Below, piece after piece: positions 45,772-59,444 of a DNA stretch of 64,000 nt (its first letter is position 1; each line of letters begins with the position of its first letter). The notes under the pieces were generated by a model that saw only the letters and a program-made list of their open reading frames with translations, ran no database searches and was not told the DNA's origin. Origin of the DNA: Pseudomonas putida. GTDB lineage: Bacteria > Pseudomonadota > Gammaproteobacteria > Pseudomonadales > Pseudomonadaceae. The stretch covers positions 5,725,153-5,789,152 of the forward strand of contig CP047152.1 in the NCBI GenBank assembly GCA_041879295.1, read 5' to 3'. The translations under genes were made by a program, and so were the position numbers.

Positions 45772-45804
45772 AAAAAAGCCGACTTATTCACATAAGTCGG
45801 CTTT
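45772..45804 (-). terminator. Rho-independent terminator of glmU
   Basis: On the minus strand AAAGCCGACTTA-TGTGAA-TAAGTCGGCTTTTTT; the 12 bp stem is followed by a U-run. Its loop region contains TTATTCACA, a DnaA-box variant. Confidence 0.9.
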
Positions 45805-45827
45805 CGATCGAAACGGCTGTGAATAAC

Positions 45828-47195
45828 TCAGCTCTTCTTGATCTTCTCAGGGCGCTTCCAGCCCGAAATGTTGCGCTGGCGTGCACGAGCTACAGCCAGG
45901 TCACCGGCTTCTACAACCTGGGTGATGGTCGAGCCGGCTGCGGTGGTCGCGCCGGCTTTGATTTCCACAGGCGCCACCAGCGAGTTGTTCGAACCGATGA
46001 ACACGTCTTCACCCATCACGGTCTTGAACTTGTTGGCGCCATCGTAGTTGCAGGTGATGGTGCCGGCGCCGATATTGGTGCGCGCACCGATTTCGGCATC
46101 ACCCAGGTAGGTCAGGTGACCAGCCTTGGCCCCTTCACCCAGGTGGGCGTTTTTCAGTTCAACGAAGTTACCCACATGGGCCTTGGCGTCCAGTACGCTG
46201 CCCGGGCGCAGGCGAGCAAACGGGCCTGCATCGCTGCCTTCTCCCATCACGGCGCCTTCGAGGTGGCTATTGGCCTTGACCACCGCGCCTTTGCGCAGGG
46301 TCGTGTTCTTGATCACGCAGTTAGGGCCGATCTGCACATCGTCTTCGATGACCACCTTGCCTTCGAGAATCACGTTGATGTCGATCAGCACGTCACGACC
46401 AACGCTTACTTCACCACGAACATCGAAGCGTGCCGGGTCACGCAGGGTAACCCCCTGAGCCATCAGACGGCGGCCTTCACGCAACTGGTAGTGACGCTCC
46501 AGCTCGGACAGCTGGCGGCGGTCGTTGGCGCCCTGCACTTCCATAGGGTCGTGCGGCTGTTCAGTTGCCACCACCAAGCCATCGGCCACTGCCATGGCAA
46601 TTACATCGGTCAGGTAATACTCGCCCTGAGCGTTGTTGTTCGACAGGCGGCCCATCCAGTCGGCAAGGCGCGCGGCTGGCAGTGCCAGAATTCCGGTGTT
46701 GCCTTCCTTGATCGCTTTTTGCGCGTCGTTGGCGTCCTTGTGCTCAACGATGGCAGTTACCTTGCCCTGCACGTCACGCACGATCCGGCCATAGCCGGTC
46801 GGATCATCGAGGGTGACGGTAAGCAGTCCCAGTTGCTGATCGTTGGCCTTCGCCAACAGACGCTGCAGGGTCTCCACTTCGATCAACGGCACGTCGCCGT
46901 ATAACACCAGCACAGTGTCAGCGGTCAGCGCCGGCAGTGCCTGCGCAACAGCATGACCGGTACCCAGCTGTTTATCCTGCATCACGAAATTCAGGTCGTC
47001 AGCGGCCAGGCGCTCGCGAACCAGTTCGGCACCATGGCCAATGACCACATGAATACCTTGCGGCTGAAGTTGGCGCGCGCTGTGGATAACATGGCCGAGC
47101 ATGGAATTGCCAGCTACCGGGTGCAACACTTTGGGCAGCGCCGAGCGCATGCGGGTGCCTTGGCCGGCGGCGAGAATAACGATATCGAGTGACAT
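45828..47195 (-). CDS. glmU: Bifunctional GlmU (UDP-GlcNAc pyrophosphorylase / glucosamine-1-phosphate acetyltransferase)
   Basis: 455 residues. N-terminal uridyltransferase: [23 protein letters not shown] and [15 protein letters not shown]-terminal left-handed beta-helix of hexapeptide repeats with the catalytic [24 protein letters not shown] near 365. Makes UDP-N-acetylglucosamine, using the product of GlmS after GlmM. Stands alone between its own terminator and that of the atp operon. Confidence 0.97.
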   Translation of the reverse strand: MSLDIVILAAGQGTRMRSALPKVLHPVAGNSMLGHVIHSARQLQPQGIHVVIGHGAELVRERLAADDLNFVMQDKQLGTGHAVAQALPALTADTVLVLYGDVPLIEVETLQRLLAKANDQQLGLLTVTLDDPTGYGRIVRDVQGKVTAIVEHKDANDAQKAIKEGNTGILALPAARLADWMGRLSNNNAQGEYYLTDVIAMAVADGLVVATEQPHDPMEVQGANDRRQLSELERHYQLREGRRLMAQGVTLRDPARFDVRGEVSVGRDVLIDINVILEGKVVIEDDVQIGPNCVIKNTTLRKGAVVKANSHLEGAVMGEGSDAGPFARLRPGSVLDAKAHVGNFVELKNAHLGEGAKAGHLTYLGDAEIGARTNIGAGTITCNYDGANKFKTVMGEDVFIGSNNSLVAPVEIKAGATTAAGSTITQVVEAGDLAVARARQRNISGWKRPEKIKKS

Positions 47196-47252
47196 TACTG
47201 GCTACCAATCCTGGGCGGTCAGTGAAAGACCGTGGGGAGAAAACAGAAAAAG

Positions 47253-47280
47253 AAAAAGGGTAGCCGAGGCTACCCTTTTA
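47253..47280 (-). terminator. Rho-independent terminator of the atp operon
   Basis: GGGTAGCC-TCGG-CTACCC type stem, flanked by AAAAA and TTTTT, located 35-62 bp after the atpC stop. Confidence 0.9.
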
Positions 47281-47314
47281 CTCAATCGCAACAGCAGTTA
47301 TCAGCCTTGGCCGA

Positions 47315-47734
47315 TTACTTGCCTCTGCGCATTTGCTGGACGGTACGCAGCTGAGCTGCGGCCTCGGCCAGACGTGCGGCGGCGGCACTGTAGTCGAAGT
47401 CCGCGCCTTTCAGATTCAGGGCGTTCTCGGCGGCCTTGAGGGCCTCCTGAGCCTGAGCTTCATCCAGGTCTGTAGCACGTTGCACGGTATCGGCAAGCAC
47501 CTTGACCATGTTCGGCTGAACCTCGAGGAAACCACCAGAGATGTAGAACACCTCTTGTGCGCCACCCTGCTTGGTCAGCGTGATCGGACCAGGCTTGAGA
47601 TTGGTGATCAGCGGCGCATGGCCTGGAGCGATACCAAGATCACCCAGGTTACCGTGCGCAACCACCATCTCGACCAGGCCGGAGAAGATCTCTCCTTCCG
47701 CGCTGACGATATCGCAATGGACTGTCATAGCCAT
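47315..47734 (-). CDS. atpC: ATP synthase F1 epsilon subunit
   Basis: 139 residues: N-terminal beta-sandwich ([39 protein letters not shown]) and a C-terminal helical hairpin ([20 protein letters not shown]). Inhibitory and coupling subunit of the F1 rotor. Last gene of the atp operon, 43 bp after atpD. Confidence 0.96.
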   Translation of the reverse strand: MAMTVHCDIVSAEGEIFSGLVEMVVAHGNLGDLGIAPGHAPLITNLKPGPITLTKQGGAQEVFYISGGFLEVQPNMVKVLADTVQRATDLDEAQAQEALKAAENALNLKGADFDYSAAAARLAEAAAQLRTVQQMRRGK

Positions 47735-47777
47735 CTGCTTGCCTCAACCTGATAGCGCCCCTTGCGGGGCGCAGGAA

Positions 47778-49181
<1,404 letters not shown>

Positions 49182-50042
49182 TTAAACCGCGGCAGCGCCG
49201 CCGACGATTTCCGAGATCTCCTGGGTGATCGCAGCCTGACGCGCCTTGTTGTAGATCAACTGAAGCTCTTTGATCAAATCACCGGCGTTGTCTGTGGCGT
49301 TCTTCATGGCGATCATCCGGGCCGCTTGTTCAGCAGCGTTGTTCTCGACCACCGCCTGGTATACCTGCGACTCCACGTAACGCACCATCAAGCCGTCCAG
49401 CAGCTCTTTTGCGTCGGGTTCGTACAGGTAGTCCCAGTGATGCTTGAGATCCTGATCCGGGGTTGCCACCAACGGTACCAATTGCTCGACCGTCGGCTTC
49501 TGGGTCATGGTATTGATGAACTTGTTCGAAACCACCGAGAGGCGATCGATACGGCCGTCCAGGTAGGCGTCCAGCATCACTTTGACGGAGCCGATCAGAT
49601 CGTTGATCGATGGCTCTTCGCCCAAATGGCTGATCGCTGCTACGACGTTGCCGCCAAAGATGCGGAAGAAAGTCGCACCCTTGCTGCCGATCACGCACAG
49701 GTCGATTTCCACGCCCTGTTCGCGGTTTGCGCTCATGTCCTTGACCAGGGCCTTGAACAGGTTGGTGTTCAAGCCACCGCACAGACCACGGTCACTGCTC
49801 ACCACGATATAACCGGCGCGCTTTACAGGGCGCTCGATCATGAACGGGTGGCGGTATTCCGGGTTGGCGTTGGCCAGATGACCGATCACCTGGCGGATAC
49901 GTTCCGCGTAAGGACGGCTAGCAGCCATGCGCATTTGTGCCTTGCGCATCTTGCTGACCGCCACTTTCTCCATGGCGCTGGTAATTTTTTGCGTGCTTTT
50001 GATGCTCGCAATCTTACTGCGAATCTCTTTTGCGCCTGCCAT
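49182..50042 (-). CDS. atpG: ATP synthase F1 gamma subunit
   Basis: 286 residues forming the central stalk. N-terminal helix [20 protein letters not shown] and C-terminal helix [20 protein letters not shown] are both typical and meet to form the coiled-coil shaft; [13 protein letters not shown] near 78 is the conserved core strand. Confidence 0.97.
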   Translation of the reverse strand: MAGAKEIRSKIASIKSTQKITSAMEKVAVSKMRKAQMRMAASRPYAERIRQVIGHLANANPEYRHPFMIERPVKRAGYIVVSSDRGLCGGLNTNLFKALVKDMSANREQGVEIDLCVIGSKGATFFRIFGGNVVAAISHLGEEPSINDLIGSVKVMLDAYLDGRIDRLSVVSNKFINTMTQKPTVEQLVPLVATPDQDLKHHWDYLYEPDAKELLDGLMVRYVESQVYQAVVENNAAEQAARMIAMKNATDNAGDLIKELQLIYNKARQAAITQEISEIVGGAAAV

Positions 50043-50090
50043 GTATCACCTATCAGGTTAGCAAGCGGGGGCCTGAGCCCCCGCTGCGGC

Positions 50091-51635
50091 TTACCAGGTC
50101 TGGGTGGCCTTGAACTTCTCGATACCGGCTTTCAGGCCTGCGTCGATTTCGTCGTTGAAGTCACCCTTCACGTTGATCTTCGCCATCAGTTCAGCGTGAT
50201 CACGGTTGAAGAAGGCGATCAGTGCTTGCTCGAAGCTGCCGATCTTGGAGACCTCTACGTCGGTCAGGAAGCCACGCTCAGCGGCGTACAGCGACAGAGC
50301 CATGTCCGCAATGGACATCGGCGCGTACTGCTTCTGCTTCATCAGCTCGGTAACGCGCTGACCATGCTCCAGCTGCTTGCGGGTCGCTTCGTCCAGATCG
50401 GACGCGAACTGGGCGAATGCAGCCAGTTCACGGTACTGAGCCAGAGCGGTACGAATACCACCGGACAGCTTCTTGATGATCTTGGTCTGAGCGGCACCAC
50501 CTACACGGGATACCGAAACACCGGCGTTCACTGCAGGGCGGATGCCCGAGTTGAACATGGCCGATTCCAGGAAGATCTGACCGTCGGTGATGGAAATCAC
50601 GTTGGTCGGAACGAACGCAGAAACGTCGCCAGCCTGGGTTTCGATGATCGGCAGAGCGGTCAGGGAACCGGTTTTGCCAGTGACAGCACCGTTGGTGAAC
50701 TTCTCGACGTACTCTTCCGAAACGCGCGATGCACGCTCCAGCAGACGGGAGTGGAGATAGAACACGTCGCCTGGGTATGCTTCGCGTCCTGGTGGACGGC
50801 GCAGCAGCAGGGAGATCTGACGGTAGGCAACGGCCTGCTTGGACAGGTCATCGTAAACGATCAGTGCGTCTTCACCGCGGTCGCGGAAGAACTCGCCCAT
50901 GGTGCAACCGGCGTATGGCGCCAGGAATTGCAGTGCGGCGGATTCCGAAGCACTGGCAACAACCACGATGGTGTTGGCCAGGGCGCCGTTTTCTTCCAGC
51001 TTGCGAACGATGTTGGCAACGGTGGAACGCTTCTGACCTACAGCAACATAAACACAGAAAATACCGGAGTCTTTCTGGTTGATGATGGCGTCGATGGCCA
51101 TGGCGGTCTTGCCGATCTGACGGTCGCCAATGATCAGCTCACGCTGGCCACGGCCGACAGGGATCATGGCGTCGACGGATTTGTAACCAGTCTGTACAGG
51201 CTGGTCTACCGACTTACGCCAGATCACGCCTGGAGCAACTTTCTCGACTGCGTCGGTCTCGGTGTTGCCCAGAGGACCTTTGCCATCGATAGGGTTGCCC
51301 AGTGCGTCGACGACGCGACCCAGCAGTTCCTTACCAACCGGAACTTCCAGGATGCGGCCGGTGCACTTGGCGCTCATGCCTTCGGCGAGGGTGTCATATG
51401 CACCCAGGATCACTGCACCTACGGAGTCTTGCTCCAGGTTCAGGGCCATGCCGTAGACGCCACCAGGGAACTCGATCATTTCGCCGTACATGACGTCGGC
51501 CAGACCGTGGATCCGCACGATACCGTCGGATACCGAAACAACGGTACCTTCGTTACGGGCTTGGGAGCTCACATCGAGGTTATCGATGCGGCCCTTGATG
51601 ATTTCACTAATTTCGGAAGGATTGAGTTGCTGCAT
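50091..51635 (-). CDS. atpA: ATP synthase F1 alpha subunit
   Basis: 514 residues, non-catalytic nucleotide-binding subunit. Walker [16 protein letters not shown] near residue 169, [17 protein letters not shown] near 263 and the signature [13 protein letters not shown] near 366. Standard length. 48 bp upstream of atpG. Confidence 0.98.
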   Translation of the reverse strand: MQQLNPSEISEIIKGRIDNLDVSSQARNEGTVVSVSDGIVRIHGLADVMYGEMIEFPGGVYGMALNLEQDSVGAVILGAYDTLAEGMSAKCTGRILEVPVGKELLGRVVDALGNPIDGKGPLGNTETDAVEKVAPGVIWRKSVDQPVQTGYKSVDAMIPVGRGQRELIIGDRQIGKTAMAIDAIINQKDSGIFCVYVAVGQKRSTVANIVRKLEENGALANTIVVVASASESAALQFLAPYAGCTMGEFFRDRGEDALIVYDDLSKQAVAYRQISLLLRRPPGREAYPGDVFYLHSRLLERASRVSEEYVEKFTNGAVTGKTGSLTALPIIETQAGDVSAFVPTNVISITDGQIFLESAMFNSGIRPAVNAGVSVSRVGGAAQTKIIKKLSGGIRTALAQYRELAAFAQFASDLDEATRKQLEHGQRVTELMKQKQYAPMSIADMALSLYAAERGFLTDVEVSKIGSFEQALIAFFNRDHAELMAKINVKGDFNDEIDAGLKAGIEKFKATQTW

Positions 51636-51656
51636 TGCTCTGCTGCCCCTTCAAAC

Positions 51657-52193
51657 TCAAGATTTCAATGCTTCGGCCAGTTTCGCGATTTTGCCGCGAA
51701 CAGAGCCATCGATTACCAGGTCACCGGCGCGGATGACGACGCCGCCAATCAGGCTGGCATCCTCCGACGCGTGCAGGCGCACTTCCTGGCCTAACCGTGC
51801 ACTGAGAACCTTGGCGAGTTTGTCTTGCTGTTCTTGGTTCAACGCGAAGGCACTGGTGACTTCCACGTCCACGGATTTCTCTTGCTCGGCCTTGTACAGG
51901 TCGAACAGGGCGGCAATCTCCGGCAGAAGCAGGAGACGGTCGTTTTCCGCGGCAACATGAATGAAATTCTGTGCCTGTGCATTGAACTTGTCACCGCACA
52001 CGTCAATGAACGTGGCGGCCTTTTCTGCGCTCGTCAGTCGCGGGGCCTTGAGCAGGCGCTGCATGGTGTCGTCTTGCGACACCGCAGCAGCCAGGCCGAG
52101 CATGGCTGACCAATTGGCCAGTTGCTGATGGGCCTGGGCATGCTCAAAGGCAGCCTTAGCGTAAGGTCGGGCCAACGTGGTCAGTTCTGCCAT
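51657..52193 (-). CDS. atpH: ATP synthase F1 delta subunit
   Basis: 178 residues. OSCP/delta family: [20 protein letters not shown] at the N-terminus and the C-terminal signature [20 protein letters not shown] near 149. Joins the top of F1 to the b-subunit stator. Confidence 0.96.
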
Positions 52194-52205
52194 GATCGCC
52201 CTCGC

Positions 52206-52676
52206 TTAAATTTCAGCGGCCAGTTTGTTAACCAGCTCCGCATGCGCGTTTTGATCGATTGTGGCGCCAAGGATCTTTTCAGCACCACCAACGGCCAGAG
52301 CACCCACTTGGGCACGCAGGGCGTCTTTAGCGCTGTTCAGTTCCTGTTCGATCTCGGCCAGAGCCTGAGCCTTCACACGGTCAGCTTCGACGCGAGCCTG
52401 TTCACGGGCTTCGTCGACAAGCTGAGCAGCGCGTTTCTTGCTTTGCTCGATGATTTCGGCTGCCTGTGCTTTAGCTTCACGCAGTTGCTGACCCGCTTTC
52501 TCTTGGGCCAGCTCCAGGTCGCGAGCTGCGCGGTTGGCAGCGTCCAAGCCGTCGGCAATCTTCTTTTGGCGCTCTTGCAGGGCAGTGATGACCGGAGGCC
52601 ATACATACTTCATGCAGAAGAGTACAAAAATCAGGAAAGCAACGGATTGGCCAATCAGGGTTGCATTAATGTTCAC
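52206..52676 (-). CDS. atpF: ATP synthase F0 b subunit
   Basis: 156 residues. One N-terminal membrane helix ([20 protein letters not shown]) and a long charged amphipathic helix that dimerises as the outer stalk. [10 protein letters not shown] is the usual proteobacterial start. Confidence 0.97.
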   Translation of the reverse strand: MNINATLIGQSVAFLIFVLFCMKYVWPPVITALQERQKKIADGLDAANRAARDLELAQEKAGQQLREAKAQAAEIIEQSKKRAAQLVDEAREQARVEADRVKAQALAEIEQELNSAKDALRAQVGALAVGGAEKILGATIDQNAHAELVNKLAAEI

Positions 52677-52732
52677 GCCAACACCTCGCTCGGTCTTAAT
52701 TCATACAGCCATCAACTCGTGGTGACGAGTGA

Positions 52733-53005
<273 letters not shown>

Positions 53006-53134
53006 TTACGTCGTATTGGTTAGGTTTTTAGTTTGAAGCGGTAAAACAAATCGTTTGGTACAGCATGCCCTTGCGGACTTTTTAAGCCCTCCCCCCGTAC
53101 AGGCAGGGAAGGCTATCAGACACGCCAGGCGGTC

Positions 53135-54428
<1,294 letters not shown>

Positions 54429-54506
54429 CACAACTGCTCCTCGGAAGTCGACCAACAAGTCAGCTATGACTTGGCATAATTTGTGCCGACAAAATGCGCG
54501 CAGAGT

Positions 54507-54528
54507 ATAGGGGTGGATTAACCCCTAT
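54507..54528. other. Hairpin in the parB-atpI gap
   Basis: ATAGGGGT-GGATTA-ACCCCTAT, a perfect 8 bp inverted repeat with a 6 nt loop and no U-run. It lies between the parB stop and the atp promoter region. Confidence 0.5.
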
Positions 54529-54577
54529 TCAACTCTTCGGTAGTGATTTCCGACTTCGCGCTACAAAAGGAATTGTT

Positions 54578-55450
54578 TCAGCGGATGTGAGCGAGCACGC
54601 CTTGCAACTCGTCAAGCGAGTTGTAACGAATAACCAACTGGCCTTTGCCCTTGTTGCCATGACGAATCTGTACGGCCGAGCCCAGGCGCTCTGCGAGCCG
54701 CTGTTCAAGCCGTGCGATATCCGGATCAGGTTTGCTCGGTTCGACCGGATCAGGCTTGTCGCTGAGCCACTGACGAACCAGTGCCTCGGTTTGGCGCACG
54801 GTGAGGCCACGTGCGACAACATGACGCGCCCCCTCCTCCTGACGATTTTCATCCAGGCCGAGCAATGCACGGGCGTGCCCCATCTCCAGGTCACCGTGGG
54901 CGAGCATGGTCTTGATCGCATCGGGCAGGGTAATGAGGCGCAGCAGGTTGGCCACGGTCACCCGCGACTTGCCCACAGCGTCAGCCACCTGCTGCTGGGT
55001 GAGCTCGAACTCCTGTTGCAGGCGCTGCAGGGCCATGGCCTCTTCCAGTGGGTTGAGGTCTTCGCGCTGGATGTTCTCGATCAATGCCATGGCGATGGCG
55101 GCTTCGTCGGGCACTTCACGGACCATGGCCGGGATCGTGTCCAGACCGGCCTGCTGGGTGGCGCGCCAACGGCGCTCACCGGCGATGATCTCGTATCGGT
55201 TGTCGCCAATCGGGCGTACCACGATCGGTTGCATCACACCATGGTTGCGAATCGAGTGCGCAAGCTCTTCCAGCGCCTCCGGGTCCATGTCACGGCGAGG
55301 TTGATACTTGCCACGCTGGACCAGCTCGACCGGCAGGTGTTGCAGTTCTTTCTGGTCGATCTTCACAGCCTGCTCTTCGAGCGCGCTGACGGAAGGACCA
55401 CTGAGCAGTGCATCCAACCCACGTCCGAGACCCCGTTTCTTGACGGCCAT
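54578..55450 (-). CDS. parB: Chromosome partitioning protein ParB
   Basis: 290 residues. N-terminal CTPase/ParB domain with GERRWRATQQAGLDTIPAMV near residue 92 and AIALIENIQREDLNPLEEA-type box II near 120; helix-turn-helix LTQQQVADAVGKSRVTVANLLRL near 152; C-terminal dimerisation part. Binds parS and spreads to organise the origin. 9 bp after parA. Confidence 0.96.
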   Translation of the reverse strand: MAVKKRGLGRGLDALLSGPSVSALEEQAVKIDQKELQHLPVELVQRGKYQPRRDMDPEALEELAHSIRNHGVMQPIVVRPIGDNRYEIIAGERRWRATQQAGLDTIPAMVREVPDEAAIAMALIENIQREDLNPLEEAMALQRLQQEFELTQQQVADAVGKSRVTVANLLRLITLPDAIKTMLAHGDLEMGHARALLGLDENRQEEGARHVVARGLTVRQTEALVRQWLSDKPDPVEPSKPDPDIARLEQRLAERLGSAVQIRHGNKGKGQLVIRYNSLDELQGVLAHIR

Positions 55451-55459
55451 ACGGATTCC

Positions 55460-56251
55460 TTAAGTTGTTTGTGCAGTGCGTGATGGACGGCGTTGACGGC
55501 GTACCAGTTCCCCAGCCAGGGCCAGGTAAGCCAGCGCGCCCCGCGATTGCTTGTCGTAAGCAAGGGCCGGCATGCCGAAGCTGGGGGCCTCGGCCAAGCG
55601 AATGTTGCGCGGAATGACCGTGTCGTAAAGCTGAGGGCCAAAGTGCTCCTTCAACTGCGCCGAAACATCGTTGTTCAGGCTCAGGCGCGGATCGTACATG
55701 GTCCGCAGCAGGCCCTCGATCTTCAACTCCGGGTTCAACCGGGCGGCGATGCGCTTGATGTTATCCACAAGGTCGCTGAGACCTTCCAGTGCGTAATACT
55801 CGCACTGCATGGGGATAATTACGCCATCGGAAGCGACCAGCGCATTGAGCGTAAGCATCGACAGCGACGGCGGGCAGTCGATGAGGATGTAGTCGTAGTT
55901 ATCGCGGATAGGCGCCAGCGCGTTGCGCAGACGGCTCTCCTTGACCTGCATTTCCAGCAGCACCACCTCAGCGGCGGTCAGGTCGCGGTTGGCCGGCAGC
56001 AACTGGAAGCCTCCGTGCTCGGAGTAGTGCATAGCCTGGGCCAAGTCGCACTCCCCGATCAGCAGGTCGTAGACCGAATGCTCGAGCTCGTGCTTGTCCA
56101 CACCGCTGCCCATGGTGGCGTTGCCCTGCGGATCGAGGTCGATCAGCAGGACACGACGCTTGGTCGCAGCCAGCGAGGCGGCGAGATTGATACAGGTGGT
56201 TGTCTTGCCCACACCACCTTTCTGGTTCGCGATTGCGAATACCTTAGCCAT
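55460..56251 (-). CDS. parA: Chromosome partitioning ATPase ParA
   Basis: 263 residues, deviant Walker A KGGVGKTTTCINLAASLA at residues 11-28, DLDPQGNATMGSG near 39 and DCPPSLSMLTLNAL near 122. Cytoplasmic ATPase that moves ParB-parS complexes along the nucleoid. Also called soj. Confidence 0.96.
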   Translation of the reverse strand: MAKVFAIANQKGGVGKTTTCINLAASLAATKRRVLLIDLDPQGNATMGSGVDKHELEHSVYDLLIGECDLAQAMHYSEHGGFQLLPANRDLTAAEVVLLEMQVKESRLRNALAPIRDNYDYILIDCPPSLSMLTLNALVASDGVIIPMQCEYYALEGLSDLVDNIKRIAARLNPELKIEGLLRTMYDPRLSLNNDVSAQLKEHFGPQLYDTVIPRNIRLAEAPSFGMPALAYDKQSRGALAYLALAGELVRRQRRPSRTAQTT

Positions 56252-56269
56252 TGTTGCGAGTGTTCCCAG

Positions 56270-56920
56270 TCATGCCTTGCGGCGCAGTATCAGCAGATGG
56301 CGCTGGCCCTGGCAACCCGGAACGGTCAGGGCCTGTTCGCTTTCCACTGTGAAGTCTGCGGGCAATGCTACCAGTTCATCGGCAGGATGCAGCCCCTTCA
56401 TTGCAAGCCATTGCGTCCCGGTGTCGCCCAAGTGGCGGGTCCAGTTGGTGAAGTTCTCCATGCTGCTGAAGGCGCGGGAGATGATTCCGTCGAACGGTTG
56501 TGCCGGCTGGAAGGCCTCGACCCGGCTGTGGATAACCGTGAGGTTGTCCAGCCTGAGTTCCATTTTCACCTGTGTCAGGAAACGGGTTTTCTTGCCATTG
56601 GCGTCCAGCACGGTGACGCGCTTGTGTGGATGCAGGATAGCCAGCGGAATGCCGGGCATGCCACCGCCGCTGCCAACATCCAGCCAGTTTTCACGGTCGT
56701 TGTGGATAAAAGACATGACGCTAAGGCTGTCGAGCAAATGACGCGAAACCATCTCGTCCGGGTCGCGCACGGCAGTCAGGTTGTAGGCTTTGTTCCATTT
56801 GATCAACAGAGCCAGGTAGCCAAGCAGCTTCTCGTGCTGCTCGGCAGTCAGCTCGACACCAAGCTGGCGCGCACCTGTGGACAACTCTTCAGCGTGTTGA
56901 GGGGTGACCAGGGAACTCAA
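56270..56920 (-). CDS. rsmG: 16S rRNA (guanine527-N7)-methyltransferase RsmG
   Basis: 216 residues. SAM-binding [19 protein letters not shown] near residue 69; [17 protein letters not shown] near 91. Methylates G527 of 16S rRNA. Formerly gidB. Overlaps the mnmG stop by 4 bp (ATGA), so it is coupled to it. Confidence 0.96.
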   Translation of the reverse strand: MSSLVTPQHAEELSTGARQLGVELTAEQHEKLLGYLALLIKWNKAYNLTAVRDPDEMVSRHLLDSLSVMSFIHNDRENWLDVGSGGGMPGIPLAILHPHKRVTVLDANGKKTRFLTQVKMELRLDNLTVIHSRVEAFQPAQPFDGIISRAFSSMENFTNWTRHLGDTGTQWLAMKGLHPADELVALPADFTVESEQALTVPGCQGQRHLLILRRKA

Positions 56921-58812
56921 GCGCTTTGCTCCAATTCGCGGCCAGCGCCGCGTTTTTTCAAGTGAATCAGCAACAGGGAAATCGCCGCCGGGGTCACACC
57001 CGGGATACGCGAAGCCTGGCCCAGCGTCTCCGGACGGGTCTGGCTCAGCTTGCCCTGTATCTCCTTGGACAGGCCGGAAATCGTCGTGTAGTCGATATCC
57101 ACAGGCAGGCGTGTGTCTTCGCTGGCGCGCAGTCGGGCAATTTCATCCTGCTGGCGGTCGATGTAGCCGGCGTACTTGGTGCGGATCTCGACCTGCTCGG
57201 CAACCTGTGGATCGATTACGTCACCGCCAGTCGCTTCGATCAGGCCGGCGTAGTCGATTTCCGGGCGCGCCAGCAGGTTGAGCAAGCTGTACTCGTGGCT
57301 CAACGGAGTGCCGAATTTATCCACAATGGCCTGGCCTTGCTCGGTATTCGGCCGAACCCAGGTCGATTTCAGGCGCTGTTCCTCACGCTCGATACCGTCG
57401 CGCTTGGCGCAGAACGCGGCCCAGCGCTGGTCATCGATCAGGCCCAGTTCACGGCCCTTTTCGGTCAGGCGCAGGTCGGCGTTGTCTTCGCGCAGGATCA
57501 GGCGGTACTCGGCGCGCGAAGTGAACATGCGGTACGGCTCCTGAGTACCCAAGGTGATCAGGTCGTCGACCAGCACACCGATGTACGCTTCATCGCGGCG
57601 CGGGCACCAGCTGTCGCGACCTTGCGCACGCAGTGCAGCGTTGGTCCCGGCCAACAGACCTTGGGCACCGGCTTCTTCGTAACCGGTGGTGCCGTTGATC
57701 TGCCCGGCGAAGAACAGGCCGCCGATGACTTTGGTCTCGAGGCTGTACTTGAGGTCACGGGGATCGAAGTAGTCGTATTCGATGGCATAGCCCGGGCGCA
57801 CGATGTGGGCGTTTTCCATGCCGCGGATCGAACGGACCAGCTCCAGTTGCACGTCGAACGGCAGCGAAGTGGAAATACCATTGGGGTACAGCTCATGGGT
57901 GTTCAGGCCTTCCGGCTCAATGAACACCTGGTGGCTTTCCTTGTCGGCGAAGCGGTGGATCTTGTCTTCGATCGACGGACAGTAGCGCGGACCGACACCT
58001 TCGATCACGCCCGAGTACATCGGTGAGCGGTCGAGGTTCGAGGCAATGATCTCGTGGGTGCGCGCATTGGTGTGGGTAATCCAGCAGCTCACCTGACGCG
58101 GGTGCATTTCGGCATTGCCCATGAACGACATCACCGGGATCGGCGTATCGCCTGGCTGTTCGGTCATTACCGAGAAATCCACAGAGCGGCCGTCGATGCG
58201 TGGCGGGGTACCGGTTTTCAGGCGGCCGACGCGCAGCGGAAGTTCACGCATGCGGTGGGCAAGGGCAATCGAAGGTGGATCACCGGCGCGACCACCGGAA
58301 TGGTTTTGCAGACCAATGTGGATAAGGCCGCCGAGGAAGGTACCGGTAGTCAGTACCACCGATTCGGCAAAGAAACGCAGGCCCATCTGGGTCACCACGC
58401 CTTTGACCTGGTCCTGCTCGACGATCAGGTCGTCGCAGGACTGCTGGAATATCCACAGGTTTGGCTGGTTTTCCAGGATTTCACGCACCACTGCCTTGTA
58501 GATGGCGCGGTCGGCTTGTGCACGGGTGGCACGTACGGCCGGGCCCTTGCGGTTGTTCAGAACGCGGAACTGGATGCCGCTCTTGTCGGTGGCCAGCGCC
58601 ATGGCGCCGCCGAGCGCATCGATCTCTTTGACCAGATGGCTTTTGCCAATACCACCGATGGCGGGGTTGCAGCTCATGTGACCGAGGGTTTCCACGTTAT
58701 GGGTCAGCAGCAGGGTTTTTACACCCATGCGTGCAGACGCAAGCGCAGCCTCGGTACCGGCATGGCCGCCGCCGATGACGATCACGTCAAAACGGGAAGG
58801 GAAATCCACCAC
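56917..58812 (-). CDS. mnmG: tRNA uridine-5-carboxymethylaminomethyl synthase subunit MnmG
   Basis: 631 residues. FAD fold [21 protein letters not shown] at the N-terminus, [21 protein letters not shown] near 48, and the C-terminal GidA-associated helical domain ending near [11 protein letters not shown]. With MnmE it installs cmnm5U at tRNA position 34. First of mnmG-rsmG-parA-parB. Confidence 0.97.
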   Translation of the reverse strand: MVDFPSRFDVIVIGGGHAGTEAALASARMGVKTLLLTHNVETLGHMSCNPAIGGIGKSHLVKEIDALGGAMALATDKSGIQFRVLNNRKGPAVRATRAQADRAIYKAVVREILENQPNLWIFQQSCDDLIVEQDQVKGVVTQMGLRFFAESVVLTTGTFLGGLIHIGLQNHSGGRAGDPPSIALAHRMRELPLRVGRLKTGTPPRIDGRSVDFSVMTEQPGDTPIPVMSFMGNAEMHPRQVSCWITHTNARTHEIIASNLDRSPMYSGVIEGVGPRYCPSIEDKIHRFADKESHQVFIEPEGLNTHELYPNGISTSLPFDVQLELVRSIRGMENAHIVRPGYAIEYDYFDPRDLKYSLETKVIGGLFFAGQINGTTGYEEAGAQGLLAGTNAALRAQGRDSWCPRRDEAYIGVLVDDLITLGTQEPYRMFTSRAEYRLILREDNADLRLTEKGRELGLIDDQRWAAFCAKRDGIEREEQRLKSTWVRPNTEQGQAIVDKFGTPLSHEYSLLNLLARPEIDYAGLIEATGGDVIDPQVAEQVEIRTKYAGYIDRQQDEIARLRASEDTRLPVDIDYTTISGLSKEIQGKLSQTRPETLGQASRIPGVTPAAISLLLIHLKKRGAGRELEQSA

Positions 58813-58929
58813 GCACCTCGTGCCTGTTTTTGCGAATAGAGAAGGTAAGCGGACAAGTATAGGGACTTCACCCCCAGTAAAGAAACCGTCTGAGCAAATT
58901 TTGACCAGTCTGTGGATGAGTGGCAGACA

Positions 58930-59190
58930 ACAGAAATCAAAGATGAAGAATTTAAAAAAGCTTTGTTTTTATGTTTATTCTTATGCACAGGCTTTTCTGT
59001 GGATAAGGTCTTGAACCCCACGATTTCCGTAATGTAGAGAGAAATTAAACCCTGTGGCTGGAGTGCCATGAGGGCTATGGATAACGTCTTTTAGCCTGTG
59101 GATTAAATAGCTATTTACCCACAAGGGGGTTTTTCCTCAGAAAAAAAGCCTGCTTATCAACTGAGCTGAAGGCGAGTTTTCCACAGGGCT
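58930..59190. other. DnaA-box-rich, A+T-rich region between mnmG and mnmE
   Basis: The 632 bp gap between the genes contains an A+T-rich stretch (58930-58985) followed by six DnaA-box-like nonamers in about 200 bp: TTATGCACA (58981), TGTGGATAA (58998, exact), TATGGATAA (59076 region), TGTGGATTA (59098), TTACCCACA (59113 region) and TTTTCCACA (about 59178). That is the architecture of a replication origin or DnaA-binding regulatory region. The rest of the gap holds a REP pair and the mnmE terminator. Confidence 0.6.
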
Positions 59191-59253
59191 CCTGAGCACA
59201 GTTTTCACGCTGGGTAAGAAAAATTCATCGCGCAGGCGACCAGCCATGGTCAA

Positions 59254-59347
59254 TGTTGGAGCGAGCGAGCCCGTGAAAAGGCCGGTACATACGCAGAGAA
59301 TCAGTGCTTGCAAGGGCCTGTTCGGGGGCCCACCCGCTCCCACAGGT
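59254..59347. repeat. Diverged REP pair
   Basis: 59254-59284 (reverse) and 59314-59347 (forward, ending CCCGCTCCCACAGGT). Both stems have mismatches. Confidence 0.7.
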
Positions 59348-59393
59348 GCTTGGGTCATCGGCCTGCACTCATCTTCTGCAATGAATTTCAGGC

Positions 59394-59422
59394 AAAAAAA
59401 AGCCGCTCCCTAAGGAGCGGCG
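59394..59422 (-). terminator. Rho-independent terminator of mnmE
   Basis: Minus-strand stem GCCGCTCC-TTAG-GGAGCGGC followed by TTTTTTT, 23 bp beyond the mnmE stop. Confidence 0.92.
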
Positions 59423-59444
59423 CTTGACCTTGCCTGGCTGTGGA

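Noticed and set aside
49326..51794. 822-codon open frame antisense to atpG and atpA
   Set aside because: Composition-driven shadow across two certain ATP synthase genes.
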